This document shows positions 32,901 through 42,125 of a stretch of 64,000 bases of DNA, piece after piece; within the stretch, counting starts at the first letter, position 1; each line of letters starts with the position of its first letter. Where the stretch lies: IMG/VR virus record IMGVR_UViG_3300033984_000473, positions 155,393 through 219,392 of that record; one strand, written 5' to 3'. Both the position numbers and the translations under genes were made by a program. Origin of the DNA: a virus. The notes under the pieces are model-generated. The model was not told the origin of the DNA. It was given only the letters and a program-made list of their open reading frames with translations, and ran no database searches.

Positions 32901-32963
32901 AATTCGCCTTAGTACGACTTTTTTAATATTTCTAGATATTTATAGATATAAACAATAAATATT

Positions 32964-33125
32964 ATGGGAAGAAAAGCAAAAACAACAGAAGAAAAGAAAG
33001 GTAAATTATCTATTACCATATCATCAGAAAACTATGACCAACTTGTTAAAGATGGGATGAATAAGTCACAACTAATCAATTGGTTGTTAGAACAGCATTT
33101 TAACAGTCTTAACAATGGAAAGTAA
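32964..33125 (+). CDS. Ribbon-helix-helix-like protein (53 aa)
   Basis: LSITISSENYDQLVKDGMNK followed by SQLINWLLEQHF, a second RHH-type protein similar to the one before. Overlaps the HNH gene by 11 bases. A GATATTTATA box at about 32952 precedes it. May repress the cassette. Confidence 0.72.
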   Translation: MGRKAKTTEEKKGKLSITISSENYDQLVKDGMNKSQLINWLLEQHFNSLNNGK

Positions 33126-33756
33126 GGTTTGCACCAAGTGTGGTGAAGAAAAAGCATTGTGTGACTTCTATAAGCGTTTAGATAGTACTACTGCACAATG
33201 TAAAGTTTGTCTAAAAGAATTTAATAAGAAAAGATATCATGATGACGCTGAGAAGAATCGGGAATACAGTAGAAACTACCGAAAAGCTAACCCATTAAAA
33301 GGTCGTGAAGATGTTAAGAAATGGCGTGAAGCTAATCCAGATAAACATAAAGAAGCTCAAGCTAAATGGTTAGCTAAGAATCCAGATTACGAGAAAGAAA
33401 GAAGTAAACGTAGACGTAAAGAAACACCACACATATTTGCATGGCGTGATATGTTAAAAGACTCATTAAAAAGGTTAGGAAAGAAAAAAGAAGGTCATAC
33501 AATAGACCTTCTTGGATATTCTGCTCTGGAATTAAAAGAACACATAGAATCATTATTCACCGAAGGTATGACTTGGGATAACCATGGTGAATGGCACATA
33601 GACCATATAATCCCAGTAATTACTTTTGACCCAGCAACACCTTCTAGTGTTGTAAATGCTTTGAGTAACCTACAACCATTATGGTCTACTACAAGAGAGG
33701 TAAATGGTGTTATACACATTGGAAATTTAAACAAAGGAAAACAATTAATTCATTAA
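33115..33756 (+). CDS. HNH homing endonuclease
   Basis: 213 residues: N-terminal zinc finger (CTKCGEEKALCDFYKR...CKVC), basic middle, C-terminal HNH (EWHIDHIIPVITFD ... NALSNLQPLWSTTREVN). It ends inside the truncated copy of the nucleotidyltransferase gene at 33745, so it probably inserted with or caused that duplication. Confidence 0.92.
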   Translation: MESKVCTKCGEEKALCDFYKRLDSTTAQCKVCLKEFNKKRYHDDAEKNREYSRNYRKANPLKGREDVKKWREANPDKHKEAQAKWLAKNPDYEKERSKRRRKETPHIFAWRDMLKDSLKRLGKKKEGHTIDLLGYSALELKEHIESLFTEGMTWDNHGEWHIDHIIPVITFDPATPSSVVNALSNLQPLWSTTREVNGVIHIGNLNKGKQLIH

Positions 33757-33951
33757 ACCAGTATAATCCTTGTTTACGTTTAATTGTTCAACGTAGCCAG
33801 TCCCTAAGATGTAATCTTGTGGTAGTATATATACAAACTTCTTATCAACATCAGATGTTGGAGTTTGTGTTCCGTATGCTTGTGACCCAATGATACATTC
33901 AAATAGGATAAGCCCGTTTTGTTCTAAGTATTCGTGTGTTATTTGTGTCAT
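33745..33951 (-). pseudogene. Truncated duplicate of the nucleotidyltransferase gene
   Basis: The first about 65 codons match the 30602-31813 gene almost exactly (ECIIGSQAYGTQTPTSDVDK), and the match extends into the promoter (caaaggta). It stops right after DYTGLMN where the HNH gene begins on the other strand. It retains the catalytic loop but cannot fold as a full enzyme. Confidence 0.88.
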
Positions 33952-33998
33952 ATTCTTTATTTTTAACAAAGGTAAGTATAATATTTTGATTTTCCTAA

Positions 33999-34250
33999 TT
34001 ATTCAATTATTTTTATTGAATTAATCGAAGAATAAGTTTTAACGTACCCATTTACAAACTCCACTAGGTAAGTTATGGTAGTATGTGATTCACTTTGACC
34101 CCACCAATCATTTTCTGGTGTGTCTGGTGTTATCTGTATGTATGTTGTGTTCCTATTTTCAGTAACAGATTTGATTTCTAACACCACAGCTACCTTAGCA
34201 TCAGTCATTATCTCTACCTTTTTTCCTTTTAATAAGTCTAATACGTCCAT
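33999..34250 (-). CDS. Hypothetical protein (83 aa)
   Basis: Beta-rich looking, MDVLDLLKGKKVEIMTDAKV. Directly follows the 2H-like gene. Function unknown. Confidence 0.7.
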   Translation of the reverse strand: MDVLDLLKGKKVEIMTDAKVAVVLEIKSVTENRNTTYIQITPDTPENDWWGQSESHTTITYLVEFVNGYVKTYSSINSIKIIE

Positions 34251-34260
34251 AATAATGTTT

Positions 34261-34800
34261 TTAATTTGTAATGAATCCTTTTTTTATACAATCATGTATA
34301 TAAGTTGAGTGATGAATGTTCTTTTCGTTAGCATACCCTAGTGACATATGCAGTCCAAAGTGTGGTCTCCCCAAATTTATCTCTGCTCTTATTTCATGCA
34401 GCAGCTCTCTTTCATCATTTGGTATGTTTAACCACCATGAACGGTCATCTGTTCTAGGGTTTAGGTCCAATACTATCTCTATTTGTTTACCATCCCATTT
34501 TTTCTTGCATTCTTCCCAAGATTTTAACGCAGCTTCTTCAGATATAGTTCCGTTTTGTGTTAAATCTCTCATACTATCATTGATGAAAGAAATGTGAGCA
34601 CCCCTTAGTGGTTTGTTTAGTGTGATACTATACCTACGTTGTAAAAACCAAGCATAGTACTCACATATATCACCATCAATAAACACCATAGCAATCTTCT
34701 TCCAACTAGCTTGGTTAGAATGTTTTTTAGTTTTATCCTCTGGCTCGAAGCCAATAGTTCCATATAACGTTATTCTTTCTTGCATTTTCTCTTCGCTCAT
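34261..34800 (-). CDS. 2H phosphoesterase-like protein
   Basis: 179 residues with two H-x-S motifs (LRGAHISFIND and GLHMSLGYAN) about 75 residues apart, and an N-terminal ITLYGTIGFEPED strand. This fits a 2H phosphoesterase with Ser in place of Thr. Third 2H protein of the window. It overlaps the preceding gene by about 68 bases in another frame. Confidence 0.72.
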   Translation of the reverse strand: MSEEKMQERITLYGTIGFEPEDKTKKHSNQASWKKIAMVFIDGDICEYYAWFLQRRYSITLNKPLRGAHISFINDSMRDLTQNGTISEEAALKSWEECKKKWDGKQIEIVLDLNPRTDDRSWWLNIPNDERELLHEIRAEINLGRPHFGLHMSLGYANEKNIHHSTYIHDCIKKGFITN

Positions 34801-35296
34801 AACTTGTGGTTATAAATCCTTTTTGTGGTGAAAAATTCATTGCGTTATATATTGTTGGAGTTGTTTCTACCCCAACACATTCTAATAACTCAAAAAAATC
34901 TTCTTTCTGTTTAATTTGACCTTTTAAGTCTTTTAATATTTGTGCATCAATCTCTTTGGCTAGTTCATCACTTAATAGTTTGATGAGCTCAGCTTCGGCA
35001 TCCATAACACCATATCTCTGTAAATCAGTTATTCTTTCTTCTGACCATATAGCATTTAATTTTTTACTACCAAATGAAAGGTTATATGCGTTTTCATCAT
35101 AACCTTTTGAATAATACCATTTTTTGATTACTTCTTGAGTTAAATCAACTTCATGGCAAAATATTTTAACTAGGTATTCTAATAAGTTCATACCCCATTC
35201 TTGGGTATCGTCTTTGGTTAAAAAAGCACCTTCTTTTACATGATAATATCTATCTAAATACCTTACAATTTCTTCTTGTCTTTGAAAATCTTCCAT
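34733..35296 (-). CDS. Hypothetical protein (187 aa)
   Basis: Start at ATG 35296 (MEDFQRQEEIVRYLDRYYHV). Mostly helical with a segment VMDAEAELIKLLSDELAKEI. No known family. TATAATTG box 2-10 bases before the start. Its C-terminus overlaps the 2H-like gene by an unusually long stretch. Confidence 0.72.
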   Translation of the reverse strand: MEDFQRQEEIVRYLDRYYHVKEGAFLTKDDTQEWGMNLLEYLVKIFCHEVDLTQEVIKKWYYSKGYDENAYNLSFGSKKLNAIWSEERITDLQRYGVMDAEAELIKLLSDELAKEIDAQILKDLKGQIKQKEDFFELLECVGVETTPTIYNAMNFSPQKGFITTSYERRENARKNNVIWNYWLRARG

Positions 35297-35332
35297 ATAC
35301 AATTATACGAAAGATTTTCAAAAAATCAAGAG

Positions 35333-36307
35333 TTATGCTAGTCTAAGATTCTTTAAATAACCTTTTAAGAATGAGTTGGTTGGTCCACCAATTTTTTCAA
35401 CCCACTTTTGATAGTTGGTTTCGTTTCTTTCTTCCAACTCAGTTTCAACTTTCTTAGATGGTTTACGTGTTCCATAAGGTAATTTTTCTTCTTGGAATTC
35501 TGGGTATAGTTCTCTGTTGAAAACTCTTTCATCAACCAAGAAAACAAATGCTGTTAATTGGTCACCCAAATCTGGTTCAAAAAAAACACCAGCTTTAACA
35601 CCAATTTTAGTTATTTCTAAAAGATGTTTATTTAAAGTACCAAAACTTTCTTTATTTCTATTAGTCGTACCACCATTAAGTATGATAAAAGTTTTATCTT
35701 TTGTTGCCCATTTATTGTATAATTTTTGCATTGGCTCAAGACCTAATGTATTTTGTTGGTATTCAACAACTGCATGTCCAAATTGAATTCCTTGTTGAAT
35801 TGGACTAAGATTGTAAGGTACTAGACCATACATTCTATATTCCAAATACATGTCGGTTTTTCTTTGCAAAGAATTGTATTTTACCTTGCATTGGATTAAC
35901 GCATCCAAAAATTCATTCTTAGGCATAGTCGGAAATTCAAAGAAATGTTTTTCTTTTGAACCATACCATTCTAAAGGCCATTCGTTTATATCTAACACTC
36001 TTAGGTTAGCTTCAACACACCATTCGTAAGGTGTTTTTAATTCTATTTCTTTTTGTACCATTTCTTTTTTATATTCTTTAAATTCTTCAAATGTCAACGC
36101 AGTTGTACCATTTCTTTTAATCCATTCTTTTTTATTCCGAAGCCAATCTCTATTGCTAAAAGGAGACCCTTCAATATGTCCACCCAAACCTAGAAATTCA
36201 TTCCTTATTGATACCAGTTCTAAAAGACAATTAATACTATTATATGTTTCATCTGGACTGATATCATAGGTTTTCTTTAACCAAACTATGTACTCTACGT
36301 ATTCCAT
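35333..36307 (-). CDS. Protein with C-terminal PTH2-like domain
   Basis: 324 residues. The second half follows the PTH2 peptidyl-tRNA hydrolase pattern: YNLSPIQQGIQFGHAVVEY, FIILNGG, a Leu-rich helix, then GVFFEPDLGDQLTAFVFL. The first half is unrecognised. Would act on peptidyl-tRNA or a similar ester. Start overlaps the HNH gene upstream by 13 bases. Confidence 0.7.
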   Translation of the reverse strand: MEYVEYIVWLKKTYDISPDETYNSINCLLELVSIRNEFLGLGGHIEGSPFSNRDWLRNKKEWIKRNGTTALTFEEFKEYKKEMVQKEIELKTPYEWCVEANLRVLDINEWPLEWYGSKEKHFFEFPTMPKNEFLDALIQCKVKYNSLQRKTDMYLEYRMYGLVPYNLSPIQQGIQFGHAVVEYQQNTLGLEPMQKLYNKWATKDKTFIILNGGTTNRNKESFGTLNKHLLEITKIGVKAGVFFEPDLGDQLTAFVFLVDERVFNRELYPEFQEEKLPYGTRKPSKKVETELEERNETNYQKWVEKIGGPTNSFLKGYLKNLRLA

Positions 36308-36858
36308 TCTGGTTTGTTTTGTTTAATCACAAAATGTCTAACCCTTAAATTGTTGTACTCTTTTTCCGTCAATAAATTTTTAGCTCTTTTGTTTATCAAA
36401 GTTCGTAGTGTTTCACGACTTAGATTATATCTAATCGCAATAACATCTAACATGAAATCATTATCCATATAGAAATCGACAATTTCCAATACTTCAATAT
36501 CTGTAATATCTCTAGACCTTCTATGTACCGTTAAACCAGCACCATGTAAACAATTTTCTTTTCTGGTAACCCATTCTAAGTTCTTAACTCGATTATTTAG
36601 TCTATTACCATCCTTATGATTAATAACTAACCCTTTTTTATAATCTAAAAATGTCAACCCTATTAATTTATGTACTGTTGTTGTACATCTAGAACCATCA
36701 ACACAACGAATTGTTATTTGAGGGTAGCCTCTGGAGTTCACGCTAACCTTGTAGTTTACAATCCCACTATCCGTATGTCTTCTAACATTTCCTTCATTAC
36801 TAACTTCAATTAGTTCTTTAAATTCTCTATTAGAAACAGCTTTTTTCCACTCTACCAT
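36295..36858 (-). CDS. HNH homing endonuclease (NUMOD4-like)
   Basis: 187 residues: VSNEGNVRRHTDSGIVNYKV (NUMOD4-like), HKLIGLTFLDYKKGLVINHK then DGNRLNNRVKNLEWVT (HNH). Free-standing mobile endonuclease between the PARP gene and the PTH2-like gene. Confidence 0.92.
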   Translation of the reverse strand: MVEWKKAVSNREFKELIEVSNEGNVRRHTDSGIVNYKVSVNSRGYPQITIRCVDGSRCTTTVHKLIGLTFLDYKKGLVINHKDGNRLNNRVKNLEWVTRKENCLHGAGLTVHRRSRDITDIEVLEIVDFYMDNDFMLDVIAIRYNLSRETLRTLINKRAKNLLTEKEYNNLRVRHFVIKQNKPEWNT

Positions 36859-36869
36859 AATATTTGTTT

Positions 36870-38162
36870 TTAATTTCCTATCTCAACCAAATGAGATACA
36901 GTACATTGTGAAGAATTATACACGATGTATTCGTTATTTTTTAAATCAGCACCACCTTTGGCAAATACAGAATCATAATCATCTTTTTTCAAGGCTGTGT
37001 GTGATAATGAATAACAACTAGAAGTATGATGAAGGATTTCCTTTTGATTACCCAAATGTACATCAAACAATGCTAAGAAAGCTTTATCATCACCACCTTT
37101 GGTCCAATAAGAACCTCTCAATGATGAATAACCGATTGATTTCTGAGCTTTATCGGCAAAATAGATTCCATCTCCAAACATAGAACCAGTATGAACTGCA
37201 CCAGAAGGTCTGATAAGTAACCCAGTTTGTAAAATGTTAAACCAGTTCTCATTTCTAGAACCATGCCAGTAAAGTCTTCTTTTCTTAACCTTAGCAGTTT
37301 CATAGTTCTTATCAAATATTTTTTGGGTTTTATTATTAACCACCTTGAATACTCTTTTGACTTGATGTGCGTTAGGTCCCATAAGTTTCGTAACCAAAGC
37401 AAGTGTTTCTTTATCTTCCTCAACTTCAACACTAAGACCCATTTGGTCAAGTATAGTAACTTGGTCAACATGTTCTTCTTCTGGAGCTTCAGCTATTGCT
37501 TTTTGTTGTTTAAGTAGTTGTACTTGTCCAGCCATTGTATCTAGTGTAGATTGTTCTTGACCAATGAATTTCTGAGCATTTTCAAGTGCTTTGGCATCAT
37601 TAATTTCGTTTACAAGGTAATCACGTACATTATCCATTCTTCTAGGGATAATTGTATATAATTTAAGTAACATATCATTAACCAATTTCTTATCCACATC
37701 TAGAACCATGATAGCACTAATTCTATCTATGATTTCTTGGGCGGCAAGTACTTGTTGCTCAGATACAGCATCTTGCGTTACTTTATAATTTCTTTGAATA
37801 GATTTGTTTGCAAATGACATTAATTCATCGATAAGCTTTTTAACAGCTGAGTTTTTGATTTCTTCAGTTTTTTGTGCAGTCGCTGCTTTGGTTGCATCGT
37901 CAATAACTGGTTCTGCTAGGAATTCAGTTACATCAGTATAACCTTTTTTATCAGAAGTTTTCTCTCTAAGGATTTTATCCCATTCATGTCTAGATTTGAA
38001 TACTGTAGTCATATTTTTACCTACTCTACCATATTCACATTGTATTCTACCATCGGAAAGTTCTTCCATGATATAAACCTTGTTACTATTGTCGGTCATT
38101 CCGTTATCAATAGAAACATGTACTAATTTAGCGTATCTTAAACCGTTTTCTTTTGTTATCAT
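36870..38162 (-). CDS. WGR-PARP ADP-ribosyltransferase
   Basis: 430 residues: N-terminal WGR-type domain (VYIMEELSDGRIQCEYGRVG, with GRVG in place of WGR), a helical regulatory-like domain (about 100-225), then a PARP catalytic domain with the H-Y-E triad (LYWHGSRNENWFNIL; GDGIYFADKAQKSIGYSS; NNEYIVY, Glu near 411). This is the architecture of DNA-damage PARPs. It could poly- or mono-ADP-ribosylate host or phage DNA ends or proteins. TACCTTTG box 10 bases upstream. Confidence 0.93.
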   Translation of the reverse strand: MITKENGLRYAKLVHVSIDNGMTDNSNKVYIMEELSDGRIQCEYGRVGKNMTTVFKSRHEWDKILREKTSDKKGYTDVTEFLAEPVIDDATKAATAQKTEEIKNSAVKKLIDELMSFANKSIQRNYKVTQDAVSEQQVLAAQEIIDRISAIMVLDVDKKLVNDMLLKLYTIIPRRMDNVRDYLVNEINDAKALENAQKFIGQEQSTLDTMAGQVQLLKQQKAIAEAPEEEHVDQVTILDQMGLSVEVEEDKETLALVTKLMGPNAHQVKRVFKVVNNKTQKIFDKNYETAKVKKRRLYWHGSRNENWFNILQTGLLIRPSGAVHTGSMFGDGIYFADKAQKSIGYSSLRGSYWTKGGDDKAFLALFDVHLGNQKEILHHTSSCYSLSHTALKKDDYDSVFAKGGADLKNNEYIVYNSSQCTVSHLVEIGN

Positions 38163-38213
38163 TTTAATTTATTTTTACAAAGGTAATAATTTTATTTGGA
38201 TTATACAAATATT

Positions 38214-38291
38214 TTAATAAGAATCTGGACCATCACTACAAATGTGGCGTTCCCACCATGCTTTAAAAACTATTTTGAATCTTGCCCACAT
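38214..38291 (-). CDS. Tiny ORF (25 aa)
   Basis: ATG at 38291, 3 bases after the stop of the 67-codon gene; MWARFKIVFKAWWERHICSD. Tryptophan-rich and basic. Position and spacing support translation. Confidence 0.5.
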   Translation of the reverse strand: MWARFKIVFKAWWERHICSDGPDSY

Positions 38292-38294
38292 AAT

Positions 38295-38498
38295 TTACCA
38301 CTTTTTAGTAACATCGTCAAACAACGTTGCGTTATTAGTTATCCAATCATAAAATAATCGTTGCATGTTTGGTGGAACCATATGTCCATTAACATAAACA
38401 ACATCAATTACAATTTCAATTTCTTGACCCGCTGGAAGCGGCATGTCTTTAGCAACTTCGGCTGCTTTCTTAAGTCTATATACTTTATTTTGTATCAT
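38295..38498 (-). CDS. Hypothetical protein (67 aa)
   Basis: VYRLKKAAEVAKDMPLPAGQ ... MQRLFYDWITNNATLFDDV. No known domain. Follows the terminator of the RNA-ligase gene. Confidence 0.7.
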   Translation of the reverse strand: MIQNKVYRLKKAAEVAKDMPLPAGQEIEIVIDVVYVNGHMVPPNMQRLFYDWITNNATLFDDVTKKW

Positions 38499-38527
38499 AG
38501 TTTTTTTATTAAAAATACGTTATTTGT

Positions 38528-38560
38528 AGAAAAAATAAAGGGTTTTACCCCTTTATTTCT
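38528..38560 (-). terminator. Intrinsic terminator of the RNA ligase gene
   Basis: AAATAAAGGG...CCCTTTATTT stem with A/T flanks, just past the stop at 38566. Confidence 0.85.
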
Positions 38561-38565
38561 TGGTT

Positions 38566-39621
38566 TTAAGCTAACTTAAAGAACATTTCTCTTACCTTTG
38601 ATGAAACGTATTTGTTTACATCTTTAGGTTCAATATTATTGGCTACCATAGTATCCATTTCTTCTTTGGTAATGTCAGTTACAACCCATCTAATAACATC
38701 ACCCATCTTTTTAACATCGATTGGTTCGTCATTTGGGAATACATTTTCAAGTGATTGATTGAAACGACTTTCAGTAACTGCATACTCAACAAATTTTTGG
38801 ATAGAACCCAATTTCTCAACATCAACACTCGCTAGAGTTTTAACCTTAGAGCTAGAGTGCTTTTCACCCTTAACCTTAAATCTATGAACGATACCGTTTA
38901 CATTGGTTGACCAAACAATACCCTCACCGATTCCAGAGAACCCAAAAGCTTTCGCTACAGGACATTCTTCTTCAACTGCGATAGTTAACTCGGATAATTG
39001 GTTTTGAATCAATTGAGGCATGTTAAAATCGATATCGATAGAGAACGTTGGGAAATCATCAATATTGTAGATGTTATCATCTGGAGACTTTAAATAATGG
39101 TAAGGAATCCAGAACGCTGGTTTTAATCTAGCTTCTTCTTCACTATAGGTGATAGGTGAAACCTTAACACCAAATATAAAGAATGATTTAGGTAAATTAC
39201 AAATACCAACACCTTTTTGAATGTTACCACCACACCATTCACCATAAATCGTAACGATGTTATTTCTAGCATCAAATAAATTAAACGAATTTATCTGGTT
39301 AGCAAATTTTTTAAACGCTTCTTTATGTGATTCAACAAAGAAAGCAAACCCAGCATTGTCTTTTTCTATTGTAATGATGTTCTCACGTGATTGTGCCCAG
39401 TATTCACTTTGTGATTGGTCATAACCATAGTTAAAAGATACAGCAGCATTGGTTCCGTGTAATTTCACAGTACCTTTAAACGTAAGCACTGGCTTAGGAA
39501 GATTTGGGTCATAAATAGCATCACCATTCTCATCTAACCCGATGTAGTTGTAATGTCTATTTATGTTCGTCACGACAGTTCTAAACTGTTCAATTGACGG
39601 GAATTTAATCATTTTTTTCAT
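38566..39621 (-). CDS. Rnl2-like RNA ligase
   Basis: 351 residues. Nucleotidyl-lysine motif TVKLHGTNAAVSF (motif I K-x-H-G-T-N), then IYGEWCGGNIQKGVG (motif III region), GEGIVWSTN (IV) and RFKVKGEKHS (V), as in the Rnl2/Rnl5 RNA ligase group. Seals 3'-OH/5'-P RNA ends, typically nicks in duplex RNA. First in an operon-like run with small membrane genes upstream. Confidence 0.9.
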   Translation of the reverse strand: MKKMIKFPSIEQFRTVVTNINRHYNYIGLDENGDAIYDPNLPKPVLTFKGTVKLHGTNAAVSFNYGYDQSQSEYWAQSRENIITIEKDNAGFAFFVESHKEAFKKFANQINSFNLFDARNNIVTIYGEWCGGNIQKGVGICNLPKSFFIFGVKVSPITYSEEEARLKPAFWIPYHYLKSPDDNIYNIDDFPTFSIDIDFNMPQLIQNQLSELTIAVEEECPVAKAFGFSGIGEGIVWSTNVNGIVHRFKVKGEKHSSSKVKTLASVDVEKLGSIQKFVEYAVTESRFNQSLENVFPNDEPIDVKKMGDVIRWVVTDITKEEMDTMVANNIEPKDVNKYVSSKVREMFFKLA

Positions 39622-39633
39622 AATAAATATTTT

Positions 39634-39888
39634 TTAACGTGTTAAGTATAACATACAAACGTAAACACCGACTGCGTATCCAGTTCCAGAAAAACAAGCC
39701 ATTTTGACTCTATCTCTCATGGTTTTAGCTTCGATGATAAAAACAACGAATGGTAAAGATATAAAAGGACTGATAAATGCAAAAAATAAAGTTTGCATTA
39801 AATTCTTATCCGCAACTCCGTTTATATAAAAAGTCGTAACTATTTCTAAACAGAATGCGGATAAAAAGATTATAAGGTATTTCTTCAA
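39634..39888 (-). CDS. Small membrane protein (84 aa)
   Basis: Three hydrophobic segments (YLIIFLSAFCLEIVTTFYI; FFAFISPFISLPFVVFII; GYAVGVYVCMLYL). No family known. Starts 2 bases after the OMP gene. Confidence 0.75.
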   Translation of the reverse strand: MKKYLIIFLSAFCLEIVTTFYINGVADKNLMQTLFFAFISPFISLPFVVFIIEAKTMRDRVKMACFSGTGYAVGVYVCMLYLTR

Positions 39889-39890
39889 GG

Positions 39891-40361
39891 TTAGAAGCTA
39901 TACGATAAACTAGGTGTTACATAGTCAACCTTATCCCAGTTGCTATAAGTTAAACCATAAGTTATTTTACCAATAGTTCTAGTCAACCCAAATCCGTATT
40001 CAACGAATACTGCATTGTCTGTGATGAAATAACTACCTAAACCTAAAACTACATTACCACTAACTTCTTTGGTGAATGGAAATGCTTGTGTTACTTTACC
40101 CTCGTAGTAATACTGAGCTAAATTATCACCAGTTTGTGCAATCCCACGTGTTGCTCCACGACCCACTACTAAACCTAATGATAAGTTGTTACGTGTTACA
40201 CCATACTCTAAGCTTGGATAAGAAGTTTCATCTAAAGATTTACCATCTACATGGTTTCCGATTGAATAGCCAACAGCTAAATACTTAGTTGTTTCTGATT
40301 TTGTTTGTGCAAATGCACTTAAGCTTACTAAAGCTAATACTAAAAATGTTAATTTTTTCAT
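39891..40361 (-). CDS. Outer-membrane beta-barrel-like protein
   Basis: 156 residues. Signal peptide (LTFLVLALVSLSAFAQ), alternating polar/hydrophobic strands, C-terminal SLSYSF ending in Phe as in outer-membrane barrels. A phage-made surface protein could mask receptors (superinfection exclusion) or alter permeability. Confidence 0.8.
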   Translation of the reverse strand: MKKLTFLVLALVSLSAFAQTKSETTKYLAVGYSIGNHVDGKSLDETSYPSLEYGVTRNNLSLGLVVGRGATRGIAQTGDNLAQYYYEGKVTQAFPFTKEVSGNVVLGLGSYFITDNAVFVEYGFGLTRTIGKITYGLTYSNWDKVDYVTPSLSYSF

Positions 40362-40416
40362 CTTTTTTTTGTTTTTGTTTTTTGTTATTGTTATTTTTGG
40401 TTAATCCTGTTAGTGA

Positions 40417-41913
40417 TTATTTTGCTTTTAGCGTTTTAGCCATATTTTCAATTTCAATACATGATTCAAGTGTATCACATGTATCTTTGTCAGTTCTTAA
40501 CTCAACAATCGATGGATGTTGTGTTGACCAACCCTTGTCAGTTTCTGAAAGACCACAACATCTAATTTGCACAACAGTACCCATTAGTTCGTCTTGTCTA
40601 GCAGTAACATCAGCCATCATAGCTTCAGTCATTCCACCAGGAGCAGTCTTCAATTTACCACACTCACTTTCCAATTGCAATACTGATATTACGTTCTCAT
40701 TCTTGGTACCTTTGGCACCATAATTGAATCCGATGATTCTTAAATCCATATCCATCTCAAGTTTCATCTTGATTTGGTATGTTGGTTTACCATCCTTCCA
40801 ACCAGCAGAAGCTTGTTTGATTATAGTTCCTTCTAGACCTCTATTTTGAGTATCCATGAAGTGTTCCATCGCTTCCTCATAAGTTCTAATGAATCTTGTT
40901 TCGATAAGGTCAACTTGGTCATGACTTTGCCCTTCAAGTCTTTTTCTAAGTGTGTTGTATCTTTCGTGGTATTCAGTGTCAGATTTAAAAGCGAAATACT
41001 CATCAACGCTAATCATATCCCAAACTGTAAATCTTAACTTATCCAAAGCATCAGCCATCGGCCCATGTTTATCTTCAAATGCTGCAACTTTCTTCGCAGT
41101 TTCAACTTCACCTCTTTCGTCAGCTTTCTCAACGATATCCATGATAGAGTTTACCATACCATTGGCAATTGTTCTTTTAACACCATCAATCGTTAACTCG
41201 CCATTAAGCACACAATCTTCCAATTGAGATAGTTCTTCTAAAAATTTGGCACCAGTAAGTGTAGATACTTCACCTTGTCTAGAAATCAATTCAACTTCAC
41301 CACTTCTTATGATGGCGTTACGATATGTTCCATCAGCTTTCACTTGTGACATAACCGCTTTACCTTTCTCGAATAACTTAATAGCACCTTTCTCAGAGAA
41401 TGACTTAGCACCTTGATATGGAGTTTCTTCAATCAATTTGGGTATAACTTTGTTGATTCCAGAATCCATTCCGATTTTAAGGTTCTTATCTATGATACGC
41501 TCAATAACATAAGCATCGTCAGCATCTAAATAAGATAAGATATTTAATAAGAAATCGGTAGCTGAAGCACCAGTATAAGTTCTATCAGAAAGACGAGTCA
41601 ATTCTTCTATCGATTCTGCTAATGTTAGTGTTGTTTCAACATTAGAGTATTGTGGAATCTGTTTGATATAGAATTTGATTCTAGGTGAATGAGCCAAATA
41701 GATTACTCTTTTTAACAACTCATTATCTTTGTATTTTGATAAGACTTTTATCTTATCATTTTTACCACCAACAGCAGCAATTTCATCAAGGATGTTTTTG
41801 ATTGTCATTTTTGGGTGTTTTTTTTGGTACTCAGCTTTAGCTTTTTCCATGTTTTTCATTTCGAATTCGTGTATAGAAGCTTCTGCTCTATCGTTTTTCC
41901 AATCTTCACTCAT
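40417..41913 (-). CDS. ATP-dependent DNA ligase
   Basis: 498 residues from ATG 41913 (MSEDWKND). Motif I MSQVKADGTYRNA, then LNGELTIDG (III), GLEGTIIKQ (IV) and YQIKMKLEMDMDLRI (V): the T4-gp30-like DNA ligases. Joins nicks in replicating or repaired phage DNA. The longer frame would run through the 41919 gene, so I reject it. Confidence 0.95.
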   Translation of the reverse strand: MSEDWKNDRAEASIHEFEMKNMEKAKAEYQKKHPKMTIKNILDEIAAVGGKNDKIKVLSKYKDNELLKRVIYLAHSPRIKFYIKQIPQYSNVETTLTLAESIEELTRLSDRTYTGASATDFLLNILSYLDADDAYVIERIIDKNLKIGMDSGINKVIPKLIEETPYQGAKSFSEKGAIKLFEKGKAVMSQVKADGTYRNAIIRSGEVELISRQGEVSTLTGAKFLEELSQLEDCVLNGELTIDGVKRTIANGMVNSIMDIVEKADERGEVETAKKVAAFEDKHGPMADALDKLRFTVWDMISVDEYFAFKSDTEYHERYNTLRKRLEGQSHDQVDLIETRFIRTYEEAMEHFMDTQNRGLEGTIIKQASAGWKDGKPTYQIKMKLEMDMDLRIIGFNYGAKGTKNENVISVLQLESECGKLKTAPGGMTEAMMADVTARQDELMGTVVQIRCCGLSETDKGWSTQHPSIVELRTDKDTCDTLESCIEIENMAKTLKAK

Positions 41914-41918
41914 AATTT

Positions 41919-42083
41919 TTATTTTGTTGTTAAATAATAAAACCCAACTACTATAATTCCTAGTATGATTACAGTTGCAATAAGGCAACCACAACCACGT
42001 TTGTCATTTTTAGATTCTGAAGCGGTTTCAACCCCAGCTTCAATCACACCTACTATTAGTTCTCCGATTATTTCGTGTGGCAT
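41919..42083 (-). CDS. Small membrane protein (54 aa)
   Basis: MPHEIIGELIVGVIEAGVET, then a basic CGC segment and one transmembrane helix (ATVIILGIIVVGFYYL). Five bases before the ligase start. TACCTTTG box at about 42113. Confidence 0.7.
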   Translation of the reverse strand: MPHEIIGELIVGVIEAGVETASESKNDKRGCGCLIATVIILGIIVVGFYYLTTK

Positions 42084-42125
42084 AAGTTATATTTTATTTG
42101 ATTTCTAGATTACAAAGGTACAAAA

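Noticed and set aside
41914-41994. N-terminal extension of the DNA ligase
   Set aside because: It runs through the 54-codon gene at 41919; the ATG at 41913 starts the conserved protein.
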